Shown here: positions 1 to 11,196 of the stretch, one piece after another | Layout: every line of letters starts with the position of its first letter | How positions within the stretch are numbered: position 1 is the stretch's first letter | Source of the DNA: Ailurus styani | Lineage: Eukaryota; Chordata; Mammalia; Carnivora; Ailuridae | DNA length: 64,000 nucleotides | Assembly (NCBI GenBank): GCA_002007465.1 | Contig: LNAC01000272.1 | Location: 1,948,527-2,012,526, forward strand | Direction of reading: 5' to 3' | Notes under the pieces: model-generated | Told to the model about the DNA's origin: nothing | Database searches by the model: none | The model's input: only the letters and a program-made list of their open reading frames with translations | Position numbers and translations under genes: made by a program

Positions 1-69
1 TGTTCTGTTCTTTATTTGTTGTTCATTTTCCCTTTTTTACCTTTTCAACAATCTCTTTAAACATAGCAA

Positions 70-615
70 TTCTAAAAAATTCGAAGATACTGACGCAAAG
101 GGATACATGTACCTCTATGTTTATTCGCATCAGTATCCATGAGAGCCAAATTATGGAAGCAGCCCAAACGTCCATGGACTGATGAATGGATAGAGAAGAT
201 GTGGTGTATATACACAATGGAATATTACTCAGCCATGAAAAGAATGAAATCCTGCCACTTGCAACGACATGAATGGGGTTAGAGAGTATTCTGCTAAGTG
301 AAATAAGTCAGTCTGAGAAAGACAAATACCATGTGATTTCACTCGTATATGGAGTTTAGGAAACAAAACAAACAGATCAAGAGAAAAAGAGATGAACCAA
401 GAAACGGACTCTGAACTCTAGAGAACACACTGGTGTTCACCAGTGGGGAAGTGGGCAGCGGATGGGGGAAAGAGGTGATGGGGATGAAGGAGGGATGAAG
501 GAGGGATGGGCGCCGGGTGATGTAGGGAAGTGTTGAGTCACTCTATTGTATCCCTAACGCTATTGCAAAACTCTATGTTAACTAACTGCAATTAAAATGT
601 AAAAACTTAATTAAA
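70..615 (+). mobile_element. L1 3' end fragment
   Basis: This is the typical carnivoran L1 3' region. It runs through the 'gaatggatagagaagatgtgg' type segment, the 'aatggaatattactcagcc' segment and the AAATAAGTCAGTC segment, and ends in an A-rich tail near 600. The same landmarks recur at about 27,960-28,470 and 37,430-37,885 in other copies. No open frame remains. Confidence 0.85.
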
Positions 616-1504
616 AATGCATAATTAAAAGTACTAATTCTACAGCGTCTTTTAGACTGTTCTGCGATCTTGGGTTTTTGAGAGCTAATCCTCCTGTCTG
701 TTGTTCCCACCAATGTTCATTCATAAGGAAAGTTTCCCCACTGCCGTGGAGTCTTTGCATCAAGCTCATTTTTCAGGGGCCAGTTTTTCTTGGGGAATCC
801 CATACACCCCCAGAAGCTGGGCAGGAGCATTTCCTTTATCTCCAGGGGGCAGCCCGAGGCTTTCACTTCTTCAGGACTAGAGCGGAGGTTAGGTTCTCGG
901 CTTGGGGTGACTCAGTAGTACAGTATTCAGTGTGAATGTGCCCAGTCCAAGCATACGTGATACAGGCTTGGGTCTTCCTTTGCCTGTGGGGAGATGTCTC
1001 TTCCTCATGCCCAAGAGCCAGGAGGGGCTAAGTAAGGCTTTCTCACTGCTTCTCTGAGTCCCAGTGGTCTCTCACAGGGTGGCTCTTTGGTACCAAGTCT
1101 TCAAGCAGGTTCTCGGAGGTTCCCGGGGACCCAAAACTGCATCTCCTGTCCCCGTGGAGACAGTTAAATCCTGGTCCTATGGCCCCAGCTCCACGGGTCA
1201 CACATGATCAACTCCTAAGTCTGCCATACTTTGATTCAAAGTTTAAATGAGGTACTTTATCCAACATGTCTCTGTGTTGAAAAGAAAGGGCAGAAGTGGG
1301 CTGGGCATAGGATTCAAATCAGCGTCATCAGCAAAGCTGCCAGAATTAGACCAAAAGTGAAAGAATCCATCCTTATCCTTCAGAGAGTCCAAACAGACAA
1401 ATTTAGACAATAATCAAAATGTAACGAATGTGTCTGGAGGAAGAAGAGACAAAGAACGTATTTCAGAAATGACCATTCTTTTGTTCTGCGTGGACAGGAG
1501 ATTG

Positions 1505-1531
1505 GTTGATTGATTGATTGATTGATTGATT
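1505..1531. repeat. (ATTG)n tetranucleotide repeat
   Basis: A run of about six to seven ATTG/TGAT units, clean apart from the edges. Confidence 0.9.
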
Positions 1532-1589
1532 ACAAAGAGGTGAGCCTGAACGATGCTCTGGGTGCGCCATCTGTTAAATGCTTTCCTCT

Positions 1590-2045
1590 ACTTATGTCTT
1601 TACACTGAAGGACAGTTGACATGCGAGTTTTAGGTCTGCAGCATAATGACTGCCCAGTTATGTACATTAGGAAATGCTCACCAAGGTAAGTGGAGTCGCC
1701 ACCTGTGCCACCCCGAGTCATTACAGTCTCATGGACTGCGTTCCCTACACTGTACTTTTCATCCCCGGGACTTCTTTATTGCATACCTGGACCTTTGTCC
1801 CTCTTGATCCTCATCACCTACTTCACCCCCTCCTTCTTCCCGGGCAACCCCACCTTGTTCTCCGCAGTCAAGTCAGTTTCTCTTTTTGTTGTAGGTGTTT
1901 GTGTTTTGTTGTTTAGATTCTGCGTATGAGTGAAAACCTATGGCATTTGTCTTTCTCTGTCTGACTTATTTCACTTAGAATAAGTCCATCTATGTCGTCA
2001 CAGATGTCAAGATTTCATTCTTTTTTTATGGCTAAGCAATAGTCC

Positions 2046-2091
<46 letters not shown>

Positions 2092-2195
2092 CCGTATTTT
2101 TATCCATTCATCTGTCGAAGGACACTTGAGTTGCTTCCCTATCTTGGCTGTTGTAAACAACACTGCAGTGAACATGGGGGTGCCTTTTTTGTTTC
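1590..2195 (-). mobile_element. L1 3' end fragment (minus)
   Basis: Read on the minus strand this shows L1 3' landmarks: the segment that elsewhere reads 'gataaagaagatgtggtat' (interrupted here by the AC repeat at 2049-2088), the AAATAAGTCAGACAGAG-like segment, and the terminal region. It is diverged and non-coding. Confidence 0.75.
2049..2088. repeat. (AC)20 microsatellite
   Basis: An uninterrupted AC dinucleotide run of 40 bases within an L1 3' region. Confidence 0.97.
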
Positions 2196-4506
2196 TTGAG
2201 AAATGACCGTTCTTAATGACACGAGGGACTGAACTTCTCTCATCAACCCTAACAGAACTACATAGCCCAACTCTGGGCTTTTTGGAGTCCCGGCCCTTCT
2301 TTGGCCATACATGGTGGAAAGTGATTAAACTCAGTTTTGCCGAATCAATCTTACACAATCATTTTTTGGGGAAGGGTTATGAAAATAAAACATCATTAGC
2401 TTTGATCTGTGCACCAAACTTTTGTTGCAGTTGGATGTACCTCATGAACTCAAGGGCAGATTCTAAAACTTGACTTTGAAAGAGCTACAACAGGGGATCT
2501 GGTCAATCATTTGAGGCTAGAATCAGGGACTGTAGGAAGACTAGATGAATGTCTTTCCCGTTGAATTTTTGGGATCGGTATTAACGAAGTGAGACAAATG
2601 CTCAGGGGGAATCAAGAAGCCTGCCTCAAGTGGGCTTGCACTCTGGAAAGAAAACAGCCCGCAATACCCTTTCTCTTGCCACCTCAACTCCTCCCCCACC
2701 TTTTATTTAAACACAGAGGAGTACAAAAGATCGTGCATGAAACACTGGCAAGATTCTGATTTCACTTTTCTCCCGTTGTCCTATTGATCCCTCGTCTTTA
2801 CTTGCCTCTTGTTTTAGCGATTCCCCTAGAACCGTGCCTCCCCCCTCCTCTCCCTCCCTCTTCCCTACCTCCTTCACCTGCTCTATATAACTCAAGTATT
2901 TTCCAGGTGTCCAGACCCCCAGATCTACACTCAGCCCTGCTCCCTCCCCAGGGGTAGCCGGGTTCCTCCGCCTGTGCCACAGCTCCACCTAGTGGCCTCC
3001 TGTGTGCCTCACCCTCCCCGCGTGCGGCTCAAACCCAGCATCCTCCTTGGCCCTCGCCCTTCCTTGGCCTCCTCCTCCGTCACCTGGTCCTTCTCCAGGT
3101 AAGTTTCCTAAGGCCAGGAGCATTCTCTCCGACCTCCGGGGAAGCTGTTTCCTCTGCACCTTCCTCGTTCCCGAGAGACAGGCTTGAGAGCTAAGCTGGA
3201 GCCTGGGCCTTCCTGCAGCCTCTCTTCGGGCTTGCCTGCCTCTGCTCTCCTGCCAACCCACTTCACCCCACACCTTGCTTCCCGAATCCCCTAAAGACCC
3301 CGGGCATAGCTGGTCCCTCCCAAATTATAACAACTTCCAAAGACTCCCCACTTCCCCCTCGATAAAATCCGTATGCATTATCTTGCATAATCCTGGTGTC
3401 GGCAAATTCGTCCTATGAAGGGGCAGAGAGTAAATACGACAGGCTTTGCAGGCCATGGGCCCTCTGTCGCAACCACACAAGGCTGCGGTCACAAGCCCAA
3501 GCTTCAGACCACGGGTAAGAGAGAGAGCCAGGCCCGCAGCCTCATCCTCCCACAGCTTTTCTGGGGATCCTGAAATTTGAATTTCATGCAGTTTTCACTT
3601 GCCACAAAAGAATCATAAATTCCTTTGACTTTTTTTCCCAGCCATTTAGAAGCATGAAAACCATTCTTTGGTTGTGAGCAGTGTAAAGATAGGTGGCAGA
3701 ACAAGTTAGGTTCTTAAAGGGGGTCAGGCTCCCAGCACAGCCGACAGAGACTGGCCTGGTGGAGAAGGGTGGGGACAGCTGTGACATCGCCTCTCCCAAG
3801 CACCCCGTGTGTAACCCAGTGTCTGGCCTGCAGGGGCTGCCCTCGGCTCGGGGGTTGCCTGGTTGAAATTTGGGGATGTCCTCGGGCCAAGCCTGTTCTC
3901 CAAGACCCCAAAAGTGACTTTGGAAGGGCAGTTGCGGTGGGAAGAAAACCCAGGCCCTCCAGGACATGAAGACAGGAAGGGCCCTCAGGAGGTAGCTCTG
4001 CTCCCCAGACCCTTACCCTCAGGGTGCAGGGGCTTCTCTGGGCCCCAACAGCTGGTGGGCTGTGAGCTCTTCAAAAGAGAAATCATATCTAATCATTCTC
4101 TCTATTCCTAGAGCCGAGAGCACATGGGCTCACAGAGAGTGTTTCTCAGACGCATCAGAAGTACAAGGCCTGGTTTCCCCATGGTTGTGGGTCAGGGAGG
4201 GCAGGAGTGAAGGAAGGGGGTGGCAGGGGCACCAGCAACAAAGAGGGGCCCTTGGAAAGGAAGGGAAAGGAAGCAGAGAGCTCAGGCCTCTGTCCCGGGC
4301 CCGCTACAGGACCTGGGCTGAGTGCAAACACACCCAGCAAAGTGCCTGTCACCGCGGTGCTGGCGGGGACAGGGGTCGCGGACCCTAGAATCCACGAAAG
4401 CCGAATTCTGAAGGCTGCAGATGCTTTTAGCCTTCTACTCTCTCCTATGGCTTCGCAAGTCTGTCTGAATCCTCAAACCTCAGCCAGCGAGACACGGGAT
4501 ATCTAC

Positions 4507-4621
4507 CTTCCTGCAGCCTTCCATCAGCCGCGGCCGCTCCGCCAGCAAAGATGGTTTTGACATAAATTCCAATGGGGCCATAAATGCTATCCTTTCCCCC
4601 AACGATGCTGAAGCCCAGGCC
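4507..4621 (-). CDS. IL16: IL16 fifth coding exon (PDZ1 GLGF loop)
   Basis: This is a 115-base exon coding 38 residues plus one base. It begins exactly at the PDZ carboxylate-binding loop ([11 protein letters not shown]) and runs to [11 protein letters not shown]. In PDZ domains the GLGF loop holds the C-terminal carboxylate of the partner peptide, and the [10 protein letters not shown] stretch is the loop and strand before the DEIL motif. The acceptor is CTCTCCCCAG ending at 4622 and the donor is GTAGAT beginning at 4506. Its final G is completed in the next exon, which should begin with the DEIL-containing half of PDZ1. I could not find that exon in bases 1-4506, so it must lie outside the window. 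Confidence 0.96.
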
Positions 4622-5014
4622 CTGGGGAGAGAAGAGGAGAGTAAGCATCAGGAGTGGTCCATGCTATTCCCTGGGCTGACGTCGGCCGAGGGCCTGCCCC
4701 AACCCTGAGCCAAGGACCCGGGGACGAGACAGGTGGCCTTGGCCTCACAAGCCACTGGATTTGGGGAAAACCAGACTTAAAGACAAGACTTAAAGGATTT
4801 GAATTTAATCATCAGGGGAAATTCACTTCTAGAAAATACCATGCCCAGAACAAGCTGGCCAACAGTCGCCCTGCGGTGATCTGCACAGGGACATCCTGAT
4901 GCTCACGCTAGCAGCCGGAGCCACCAGCCCTTACTCCTTCCTTCCCCGGACAGGACAGCTCCTCGGGAGCGCGTGTCCATCCAGCGGTTTCTGTTGGCAA
5001 TGGCTCTTGCTTAC
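4622..5014 (-). other. IL16 intron between coding exons 4 and 5 (393 bp)
   Basis: This short intron splits PDZ1 just before the GLGF loop. It has a GT donor at 5014-5013 and an AG acceptor at 4623-4622. I see no repeat or other element inside it. Confidence 0.9.
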
Positions 5015-5125
5015 CTTGGCCTGGCCCTTCATCAGCACAATGTTGGAGATGACGGAAGCCTGGAGGCCTCCCGAGGGCTGCACGAGCTGAGCGGTGCTGA
5101 GCGACCGCGTGGGTCTGGAGGTGCC
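5015..5125 (-). CDS. IL16: IL16 fourth coding exon (start of PDZ1)
   Basis: This is a 111-base exon of exactly 37 codons, from GTSRPTRSL to MKGQAK. The acceptor is CTCCTGCAG ending at 5126 and the donor is GTAAGC beginning at 5014. It is phase 0 at both ends. The last residues ([15 protein letters not shown]) form the first beta strand of PDZ domain 1, with the domain continuing in the next exon after a 393-base intron. The sequence is near-identical to mammalian IL-16 as I remember it. Intact splice sites and frame argue for a functional gene rather than a pseudogene. Confidence 0.95.
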
Positions 5126-6886
5126 CTGCAGGAGGGAAGCGGCGTGGGGAGGAGTGAGCTGACGGGAAAGCAGCCCACACCTCTCAGAGCAGGGGAGGGC
5201 CCAGATCCCCTCTCCCGGGGGGCCCACAGCATGACCCCCCGCACGTGGTTGAAGAGACACAGTGGGAGTCTGGTGCAGAGGGGCTGTGTTTAGTGGTCTG
5301 CATGGTCGCAGCCTTGCTGAGTCCTATCTCCCTGCAGACCAGCACCCGGGAGACCCCTGAGACCTGTCCAGACGGCAGGCACATCCCAGACCACACTGCC
5401 CTGGGGCAATGGGTCCTACAGCCAAAGTCCCAATCAGAGGCAGGGACCCCAACTGCGCAGAATGCTCTCAACAGACTGTGTCCGATTCAAGACACACGTG
5501 CTGAGAGCCTTCCTTGTGCCTGGCGCGGGGTGGTGGGCGAGGCCCCTGGAGATTTTAAAACGCAGAACACAAACCCCAGGGAAGGCAGGCGGGTGACTGG
5601 CACCGGGGAAGCAAAGTATGCCAGAGAGACAGACACCCCGTGTGCTACAGGAAGCCACTCGGTGGGGGGGACAGTGGAGCCTGGACTGTCGGTCAGAGCT
5701 GAGACTCGAGCCCCTGCTGCCTTGGCTTCTTCTCATGGCTCTGCCAAGTATCAAGGTGGCAACCTTGGGGAAGTGACTTCACCATTCTGTGCCCTTTCCT
5801 CTTATGTAAAATCATCGGCCACTTTGAAAGTCATCTTCTTCCTAACCCTGGGACCCTCCATGCTCCCAGTCGGCAAATGAAAGACATACTAAGTCCACGA
5901 AGGGAAGGGCAGAGGGAAGTGAAATTTGCAGGCATCTACCGGAGTCCCAAGTACCGTGCGGGGAGAATCAAACGTCACTTGCCTACGGAGCCTGCCCTCG
6001 GAGCGCTCATGCTCTGCTGGGGTGAGGGCTCTAAGGACAGGTGCCCAGGATGGGCACTGAGAAAGTGTAAGGCCCGTGCAGCTGGCGGGTCAGGAGCGCT
6101 CCCAGCAGAGGTAGTGTTAGGCAGGTGTCTGAAGGACAGGGTAGGCTTTCCAGAGCTAGAGAGGAGACAAAGAGGGACAAGGTGCTACAGACAGGGGTTC
6201 TGGGTGGTGAGGGCAGCACTCGCGGCTTCAGGCAGAAGCAGGAGGAGGCTGCGGACCCTGAGCTTCCTGTCTGCCGAGCCCCCGACCTGCCAGCAGATGC
6301 CCGTGGTGGGAAGGACATGGGGTGTACAGCGCACGGGGCGGGGCGCAAAGTCTGCTGGTTCCCTTGGGTTTTAAGATGCATGAGCTCAGACAGCAGCTCA
6401 CCTGGCCAAGCTCCTGTGTTCTTTACTATAAAACGGGGCAAATGCTACGCATTCATTTCTGAGCTTATGAATTGGAGGCACTGTGTGTAAAGCCTGTCAC
6501 CGTAGCACAGGGTTAAGAGCCCAAGGTGTCAGAGTCCTTCTTCAAGGTCTGACTTCAAGCCCCAGGGCTGTCTGCTACAGGCCGTGTGCACGTGCGTGCG
6601 TTCCCCCACCGGTCCCACCCCCCGGCTCATTGGCAACCTCCCCGAGTCAGGAGGCAGGTGAATAAAGCCAGAGCTCAGGCTCTGTTCACAGGGAATGTTC
6701 ACTGCCCATCAGCTCCAGCTAGCACAGATGTGGCAGCAGCCGCACACAGGGGTACCCAATGGTGACCGTCCCCCGTAGGGTTCTTTCTTTGCCTGGAGCT
6801 GCCCACATCCTTTAGCCAGCACCCCCCACTTTGGCCACTACTGAGTCCGGGCTGCTCCCCACTCCCGTTCTCCCCTCTGTTCTTAC
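5126..6886 (-). other. IL16 intron between coding exons 3 and 4
   Basis: This intron is 1,761 bases. It carries MIR-derived sequence around 5680-5830 and a probable MIR fragment around 6494-6600. An ancient mid-repetitive stretch around 6090-6210 resembles a common mammalian interspersed repeat that I cannot name. It holds no recognisable coding sequence; the 211-codon plus-strand frame at 5245-5880 overlaps the MIR and an IL16 intron, and is treated as chance. Confidence 0.85.
5680..5830 (+). repeat. MIR fragment
   Basis: It shows the MIR core pattern: 'gctctgccaagt', then 'accttggggaagtgacttc', then 'tctgtgcc' and a 'tgtaaaat' segment, in the plus orientation. It is diverged. Confidence 0.6.
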
Positions 6887-7029
6887 CGCAGCCCTTCCTG
6901 CTGGACAGTCCAGCTGTTGCGAGAGAGACTTCCGACTACTGCAGAGGGAGGAGGGCTGTCTGTCTGTACAAGCCGCTGATTTCTTGATCATCGGGAAATC
7001 CATTTCTCCTGTGCAGTAGGGATTAACAC
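6887..7029 (-). CDS. IL16: IL16 third coding exon
   Basis: This is a 143-base exon: two bases complete the serine split across the previous junction, then 47 codons run from [12 protein letters not shown] to CPAGRAA. The acceptor is TTTAG ending at 7030 and the donor is GTAAGA beginning at 6886. The sequence is a low-complexity linker with several cysteines and serines, including the conserved [12 protein letters not shown] stretch of mammalian pro-IL-16. It lies just before PDZ1. It leaves in phase 0, matching the glycine codon that opens the next exon. Confidence 0.93.
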
Positions 7030-9494
7030 CTAAAGCATGAGGGCAGAGAAGGAAGAAGTCATGTGTGCTCTCAGCACACAAAGGTCCGCTGAGAACACCC
7101 TCAGAGCCACCCCAAAGCCACGGGCAAGCACAGGGGCAGCAGCCCAGGCAGCTCCGCCTCTGCCCCCCACCCCCCTGCCACCAGGCAGCCCGAGGGCGCT
7201 TCCTGCTTCCACTACGGAGCTGGGATCAGTTCGGACCCAGGCCTGTGGTCCGGACAGAGCGGGTCCCCGAAGCACCAGCTGCTCTGAAAATGGCTCGTGG
7301 ATGTGCTCTCGCCACAAGGAAATAGATCAAGATTACCATCGCGAGTTGGGAGGGGGGGGTCGCCGAAACCAGTTAAACATACCGCGTTGATGGAGTTCAT
7401 TGAAAATGTGGACATGAAAGCAGGTGCAAAGGCCCCAGTAGCTTTTGAAAGGGAAACTGTATATTGTGAAGACTGTACAGTAGTAATACGAGTTCGTAAT
7501 TTAAAGTGAACTTGAATTATGGAATAGAAAAATAAATGGAAAGAGACGAGGGATATAGAAAGCCATTTTCCAAAGGGGGGAGCAACTTGGAAAATAGAGT
7601 CTCAGGTATTCCTTAATTAATGAAACCCAACTGATTAATTAATTAACATCACATAAAGGAAACCAGAAATGGGGATAAAAATCGGAAACACCTTTCAAAT
7701 CACTGCAAAAATGAAGTACACACACGAGCAAGAAGCAGGGAACAAATGAGCGACGAGTGACCATAATAACAAAGAATAAAAAGCAGAAAAGTGAAAGCAA
7801 ATATTATTTGTAAAACTAACACCAATGGCCTGAGCGTCTCTCTTTAAAGAGATGCCTGTGTTTGCTTTTGAGATCGAACCGCACATCATTTGCGAGAGAT
7901 AAAACAAACAAGCAAGAAGAGTACGATGGAAGGCAGGCAGAAATCGATCCCCCATCAGTCGCGCTGGACCCAACTTAAAAACACGTTTAGAGTCTTGCTT
8001 CACACCAAACAGCAAACATTAATGATGGACAGAGTAGACTTAAAAAAAAAAAAAAAGGCAAATCGTTTAAAAATTAGAAGGAGATATAGCCAAATATTTA
8101 ATCGTTCTCTGGATGTGGAAGAAGCTTTAACATTATTCGGAAGGAAAAAAAATTATAGGTTTGATTATATAAAGATAGTCTCATCTTTATGAGAATAAAC
8201 TGAAGAAATATGTCCCACAAATATGACAGCCAGATATTAATGTAACTAAGAGGCTTTTTATAATTTAATGCTAAAACTCATCACCCTGATAAAAAAAATA
8301 GACTCCCCCCAAAGTGAAAGGAATAAATGAAGGAACGTTTAAGGTCAGCTGTGCAGAGAGGCTGATTTTTGGGACCAGTTAACCAGGCAGGAGTGAACCC
8401 GCGAGGCTCTGAGAGGAATGAATGAAGGACTGTGTGCAAAGTGCGGGCACCCAGGAGCTAGCAAAAACTGGAAGCTGGTGCCATCCCGGGCCCGCAGCAC
8501 AGATCAAACCCTAAAGTGTAGTTACCTTTTGAAACTCTGTTCCTAGGAAATTATTCTAAAGGGGAAAATAAGCAAAAACTTATGAATAAAAAAAAACAAA
8601 GTAACTATCAGCCCCAAAATAGGCAATGAGCTTGGGAAATCATGGTTTAGAGACAGAGTTGAAGAACCTTGCCCAAGTTCGCATGGATCGTTAGTTCTGG
8701 AAGCAAGTGTGAACTCCTAACAATGCTTCCATCCACAGCCCCTCCTGTTCCCTAAGAAAATCATCCCCAAACGTCAGCAAAATTTCATGGACAAACTCAA
8801 CACTGCTGATTATCTTAGTGAAAACCTGAGAATAACGAGAATAACTTAGCCCTCTAATACTAGGGAGTTGGTTAACTAGGTTAGGCACATTCATATAATG
8901 AAATACAAGGCACCCACTGAGCATGGTGTTTACAGAAGAATTTCCAAGGACACAAAGTCGTGCTGTGTGCGCATGCGGGAACGCGTGCTCTATGGGCATA
9001 TAGAGGCGTAGGAGGGGAAGGATGGAAAATGTTAACATGGATTCTTTCTAATATCAGCATGTGGTGTGGTTTTAATCTCTTGGTGCTTTTCCGCATTCTC
9101 CAAATTCCCGGACTTTGGAGTAGGGCTATTCTCTTTGCAGCAACCAAGAATCCTGACACCCTCCAGCCTCCCCTCCCATCCAGTGACAGATGAGGTGATG
9201 GAGAGCTTGGGAGAGCCAGCGGCCTTCCTAAAATCAAGGAACACGTCAGAAGACAGAGCAGAAGGAAAGCCCTTGCCTTTTATCCCCTATGTGGGCTCTT
9301 CCCAACATGGTACTTGAGTCCATTGAGAGGCAGCGCTGCTGAAACAATAGGGAACCCTTCAGCAGACCACAGCCGTGTTTAATCCAACTGGACCAGCAGA
9401 GATCCCCCCCTCCGATCTCCCCACATCACTGAAGTTCCTGGTCCTCAGCGACAGCGAGGCTCGGTTCCTGGGGACAGATCCATGGCACACTTAC
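7030..9494 (-). other. IL16 intron between coding exons 2 and 3
   Basis: This intron is 2,465 bases. It is AT-rich from about 7330 to 8650, with a texture like a decayed L1, and has MIR-like sequence near 8650-8740. The segment from about 8850 to 8960 resembles an old L1 3' end. No exon was recognised. Confidence 0.8.
8650..8740 (-). repeat. MIR fragment
   Basis: On the minus strand it keeps part of the MIR core (a counterpart of 'gaaccttgcccaagttc' reads on plus). Short and diverged. Confidence 0.45.
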
Positions 9495-9603
9495 TCGTTG
9501 AATTGCTGCGAGTCCTCTGGTGACAGGCTTTGGGAAGCAGGAAGGTACTACTCTGAGCTTCTACTTTTCCAGACTTTTCTCGGGAAGAAGTTGTGGAGGC
9601 CTC
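9495..9603 (-). CDS. IL16: IL16 second coding exon
   Basis: This is a 109-base exon coding 36 residues plus the first base of a split serine codon. The acceptor is TTTTGCAG ending at 9604 and the donor is GTAAGT beginning at 9494. The peptide is a serine/threonine- and lysine-rich linker ([19 protein letters not shown]...) ending in the RSNST motif. It corresponds to the disordered region between the N-terminus and PDZ1 of pro-IL-16. It enters in phase 0 and leaves in phase 1, as required by the exons on each side. No domain is expected here. The preceding intron is 33.0 kb and the next is about 2.5 kb. Confidence 0.93.
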
Positions 9604-10573
9604 CTGCAAAACAGTTCCCACCTTTAATTCCATGAGTCAGTTAGAACAGAAAAACAAGCATAGACAGCGAAAGGTTGGGCACTGACCGTGGAAGTACTGG
9701 TTGGACCGTCTGTCTCCTCCAGGAAACTATAGATTCTATAAAGGCAGGGATTTAGAATCACTCTCACCCATTAAGCTATAGGTAGAGTCACCCATTTAAT
9801 AAAAATCGAGTGAATAGATCTATTTGCACAGATACTCATCTAAGGCAACAGATGCCGAAAAACCACGTCAGCCAATACAGGTCTGATTCTTTGTCAGGCC
9901 TGGGAAACAAGTGCAAACAAGCCGACAGGACATCGATGTTGGAGCAATGCTGTTCTACTGGAGGGAGGCCCTCAGCAAATGAGCAAACAAATACGAGTGA
10001 TCGGCGATGACAGAGAATGACAAATGAAGGAAAGACCTTCCCTGAGCGGGAAGCCAAGGAGATGCATTTGAGAGAAGAGCTCAGGTTCCTTGCCCTGTTC
10101 TACACGTAGGAGGCACTTAGAAACTTCTGTTGAATGAAAGTTACGTGAATAGGTTTCTTAATATTGAACGGTCCTTGCATTCTTGAGAGTATTATGATTT
10201 TATTATCTTGCTGATTTCCATCTCTGAAGATTTAATTTAAGGCTTTAAAAACCAACATTCTCAAGCTATGGTTCTTTTCGTTTTCCTTACCTTGCCGTAT
10301 TGATCACACTTTCCTTACTCCTGTTTTAGACTAACAGTTTGGGGCACTCTCCCATGGTGCCGAGTTCATAAAGTAATATGTTAAACAGTATACTTGGACT
10401 CATTTCTCCGTCAGGGTGAACAGTGAAACAGAAAACATATGACTTGTGGATTTTAGGAACAGAAGACAGAAGGACAGAGGGACAGAGATCGATAATGACG
10501 ATAATGGTATTAATTATTTCATTTCTCTTCCTAGAACTGTTTTATTACCCACAATGGTCTTGACCTAATTCTT

Positions 10574-10769
10574 TTTTTTAAAGATTTTATTTATTTATTT
10601 CACAGAGGGAGAGAGATCACAAGGAGGCTGAAAGGCAGGCAGAGAGAGAGAGGAGGAAGCAGGCTCCCCCCTGAGCAGAGAACCCAATGTGGGCCTCGAT
10701 CCCAGGACCCTGAGATCATGACCTGAGCCGAAGGCAGAGGCTTTAACCCGCTGAGCCACCCAGGTGCCC
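10574..10769 (-). mobile_element. CAN-SINE (SINEC), minus orientation, 16-bp TSD
   Basis: This is a full-length CAN-SINE: oligo-T plus AAGATTTTATTTATTTATTT on the left (its 3' tail) and GAGCCACCCAGGTGCCC on the right (its tRNA-derived 5' end). A perfect 16-base TSD (tcttgacctaattctt) flanks it at 10558-10573 and 10772-10787. The low divergence and intact TSD suggest a recent insertion. Confidence 0.97.
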
Positions 10770-11141
10770 GATCTTGACCTAATTCTTGAATTACGTTGGT
10801 TACATTACTCACTACCATCATCCTTGAGTATGTATCCATGCATGCGCGTGTGTGTGTGCTTGTGTATGTGTGTTTTCTCTCAAGGAAGTTATGCAGATGG
10901 AAAGCTCTCTGGATATTTGCACGTCTGAGAATGTTATTTTGTGGTTGTCACACTTAAGTTATCTGCTGAGTGTAGAATCTTTGGGTATTTGTCATTGGAC
11001 CTGGAAACTATTGTCGGTTCAAATGCTACCTGGGATTTAAGTGTTCTGGGAGAGAGGTCTCTTAGGGGCACCTGACATCCTAAGTCATATGCCCGCCTTT
11101 CTTTGAAGGCAGCTTTGTCGGCGCCTGGTTCATGTCCCAGG

Positions 11142-11143
<2 letters not shown>

Positions 11144-11192
<49 letters not shown>
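11144..11192. repeat. (GT)24 microsatellite
   Basis: A pure TG/GT dinucleotide run of about 49 bases. Confidence 0.97.

Positions 11193-11196
<4 letters not shown>

Larger units (their letters stand above)
616..4506 (-). other. IL16 intron after the fifth coding exon (part)
   Basis: This is intronic sequence left of the PDZ1 exon; the intron continues past base 1. It contains an L1 3' fragment at 1590-2195, an (ATTG) run at 1505-1531 and an (AC) repeat at 2049-2088. The rest (616-1500 and 2200-4500) is non-coding with no repeat I can name confidently. Open frames here have no matching splice signals or recognisable peptide, and none matches the second half of PDZ1. Confidence 0.7.

Noticed and set aside
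2049..2358. Minus-strand frame with a long CVCV repeat
   Set aside because: The CV repeat is the AC microsatellite translated; the same applies to frames at 11132, 22134 and 46124.
1..4506. Search for the next IL16 exon (second half of PDZ1)
   Set aside because: No segment encodes the expected DEIL...GLTHQDAL-type peptide on the minus strand, so it is presumed outside the window.
5245..5880. A 211-codon plus-strand open frame
   Set aside because: It lies antisense in an IL16 intron, overlaps a MIR fragment, and has no homology I recognise.
6090..6210. Possible functional repeat resembling a common mammalian mid-repetitive sequence
   Set aside because: Similar texture recurs near 31,280-31,440 and 57,720-57,860, but I could not name the family or define ends, so it is not listed as a feature.
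7297..7509. A 70-codon plus-strand frame with a protein-like C-terminal half (from VKHTALMEFIENVD)
   Set aside because: It is antisense in an IL16 intron, in AT-rich probable L1-type sequence, and I cannot tie it to any family.
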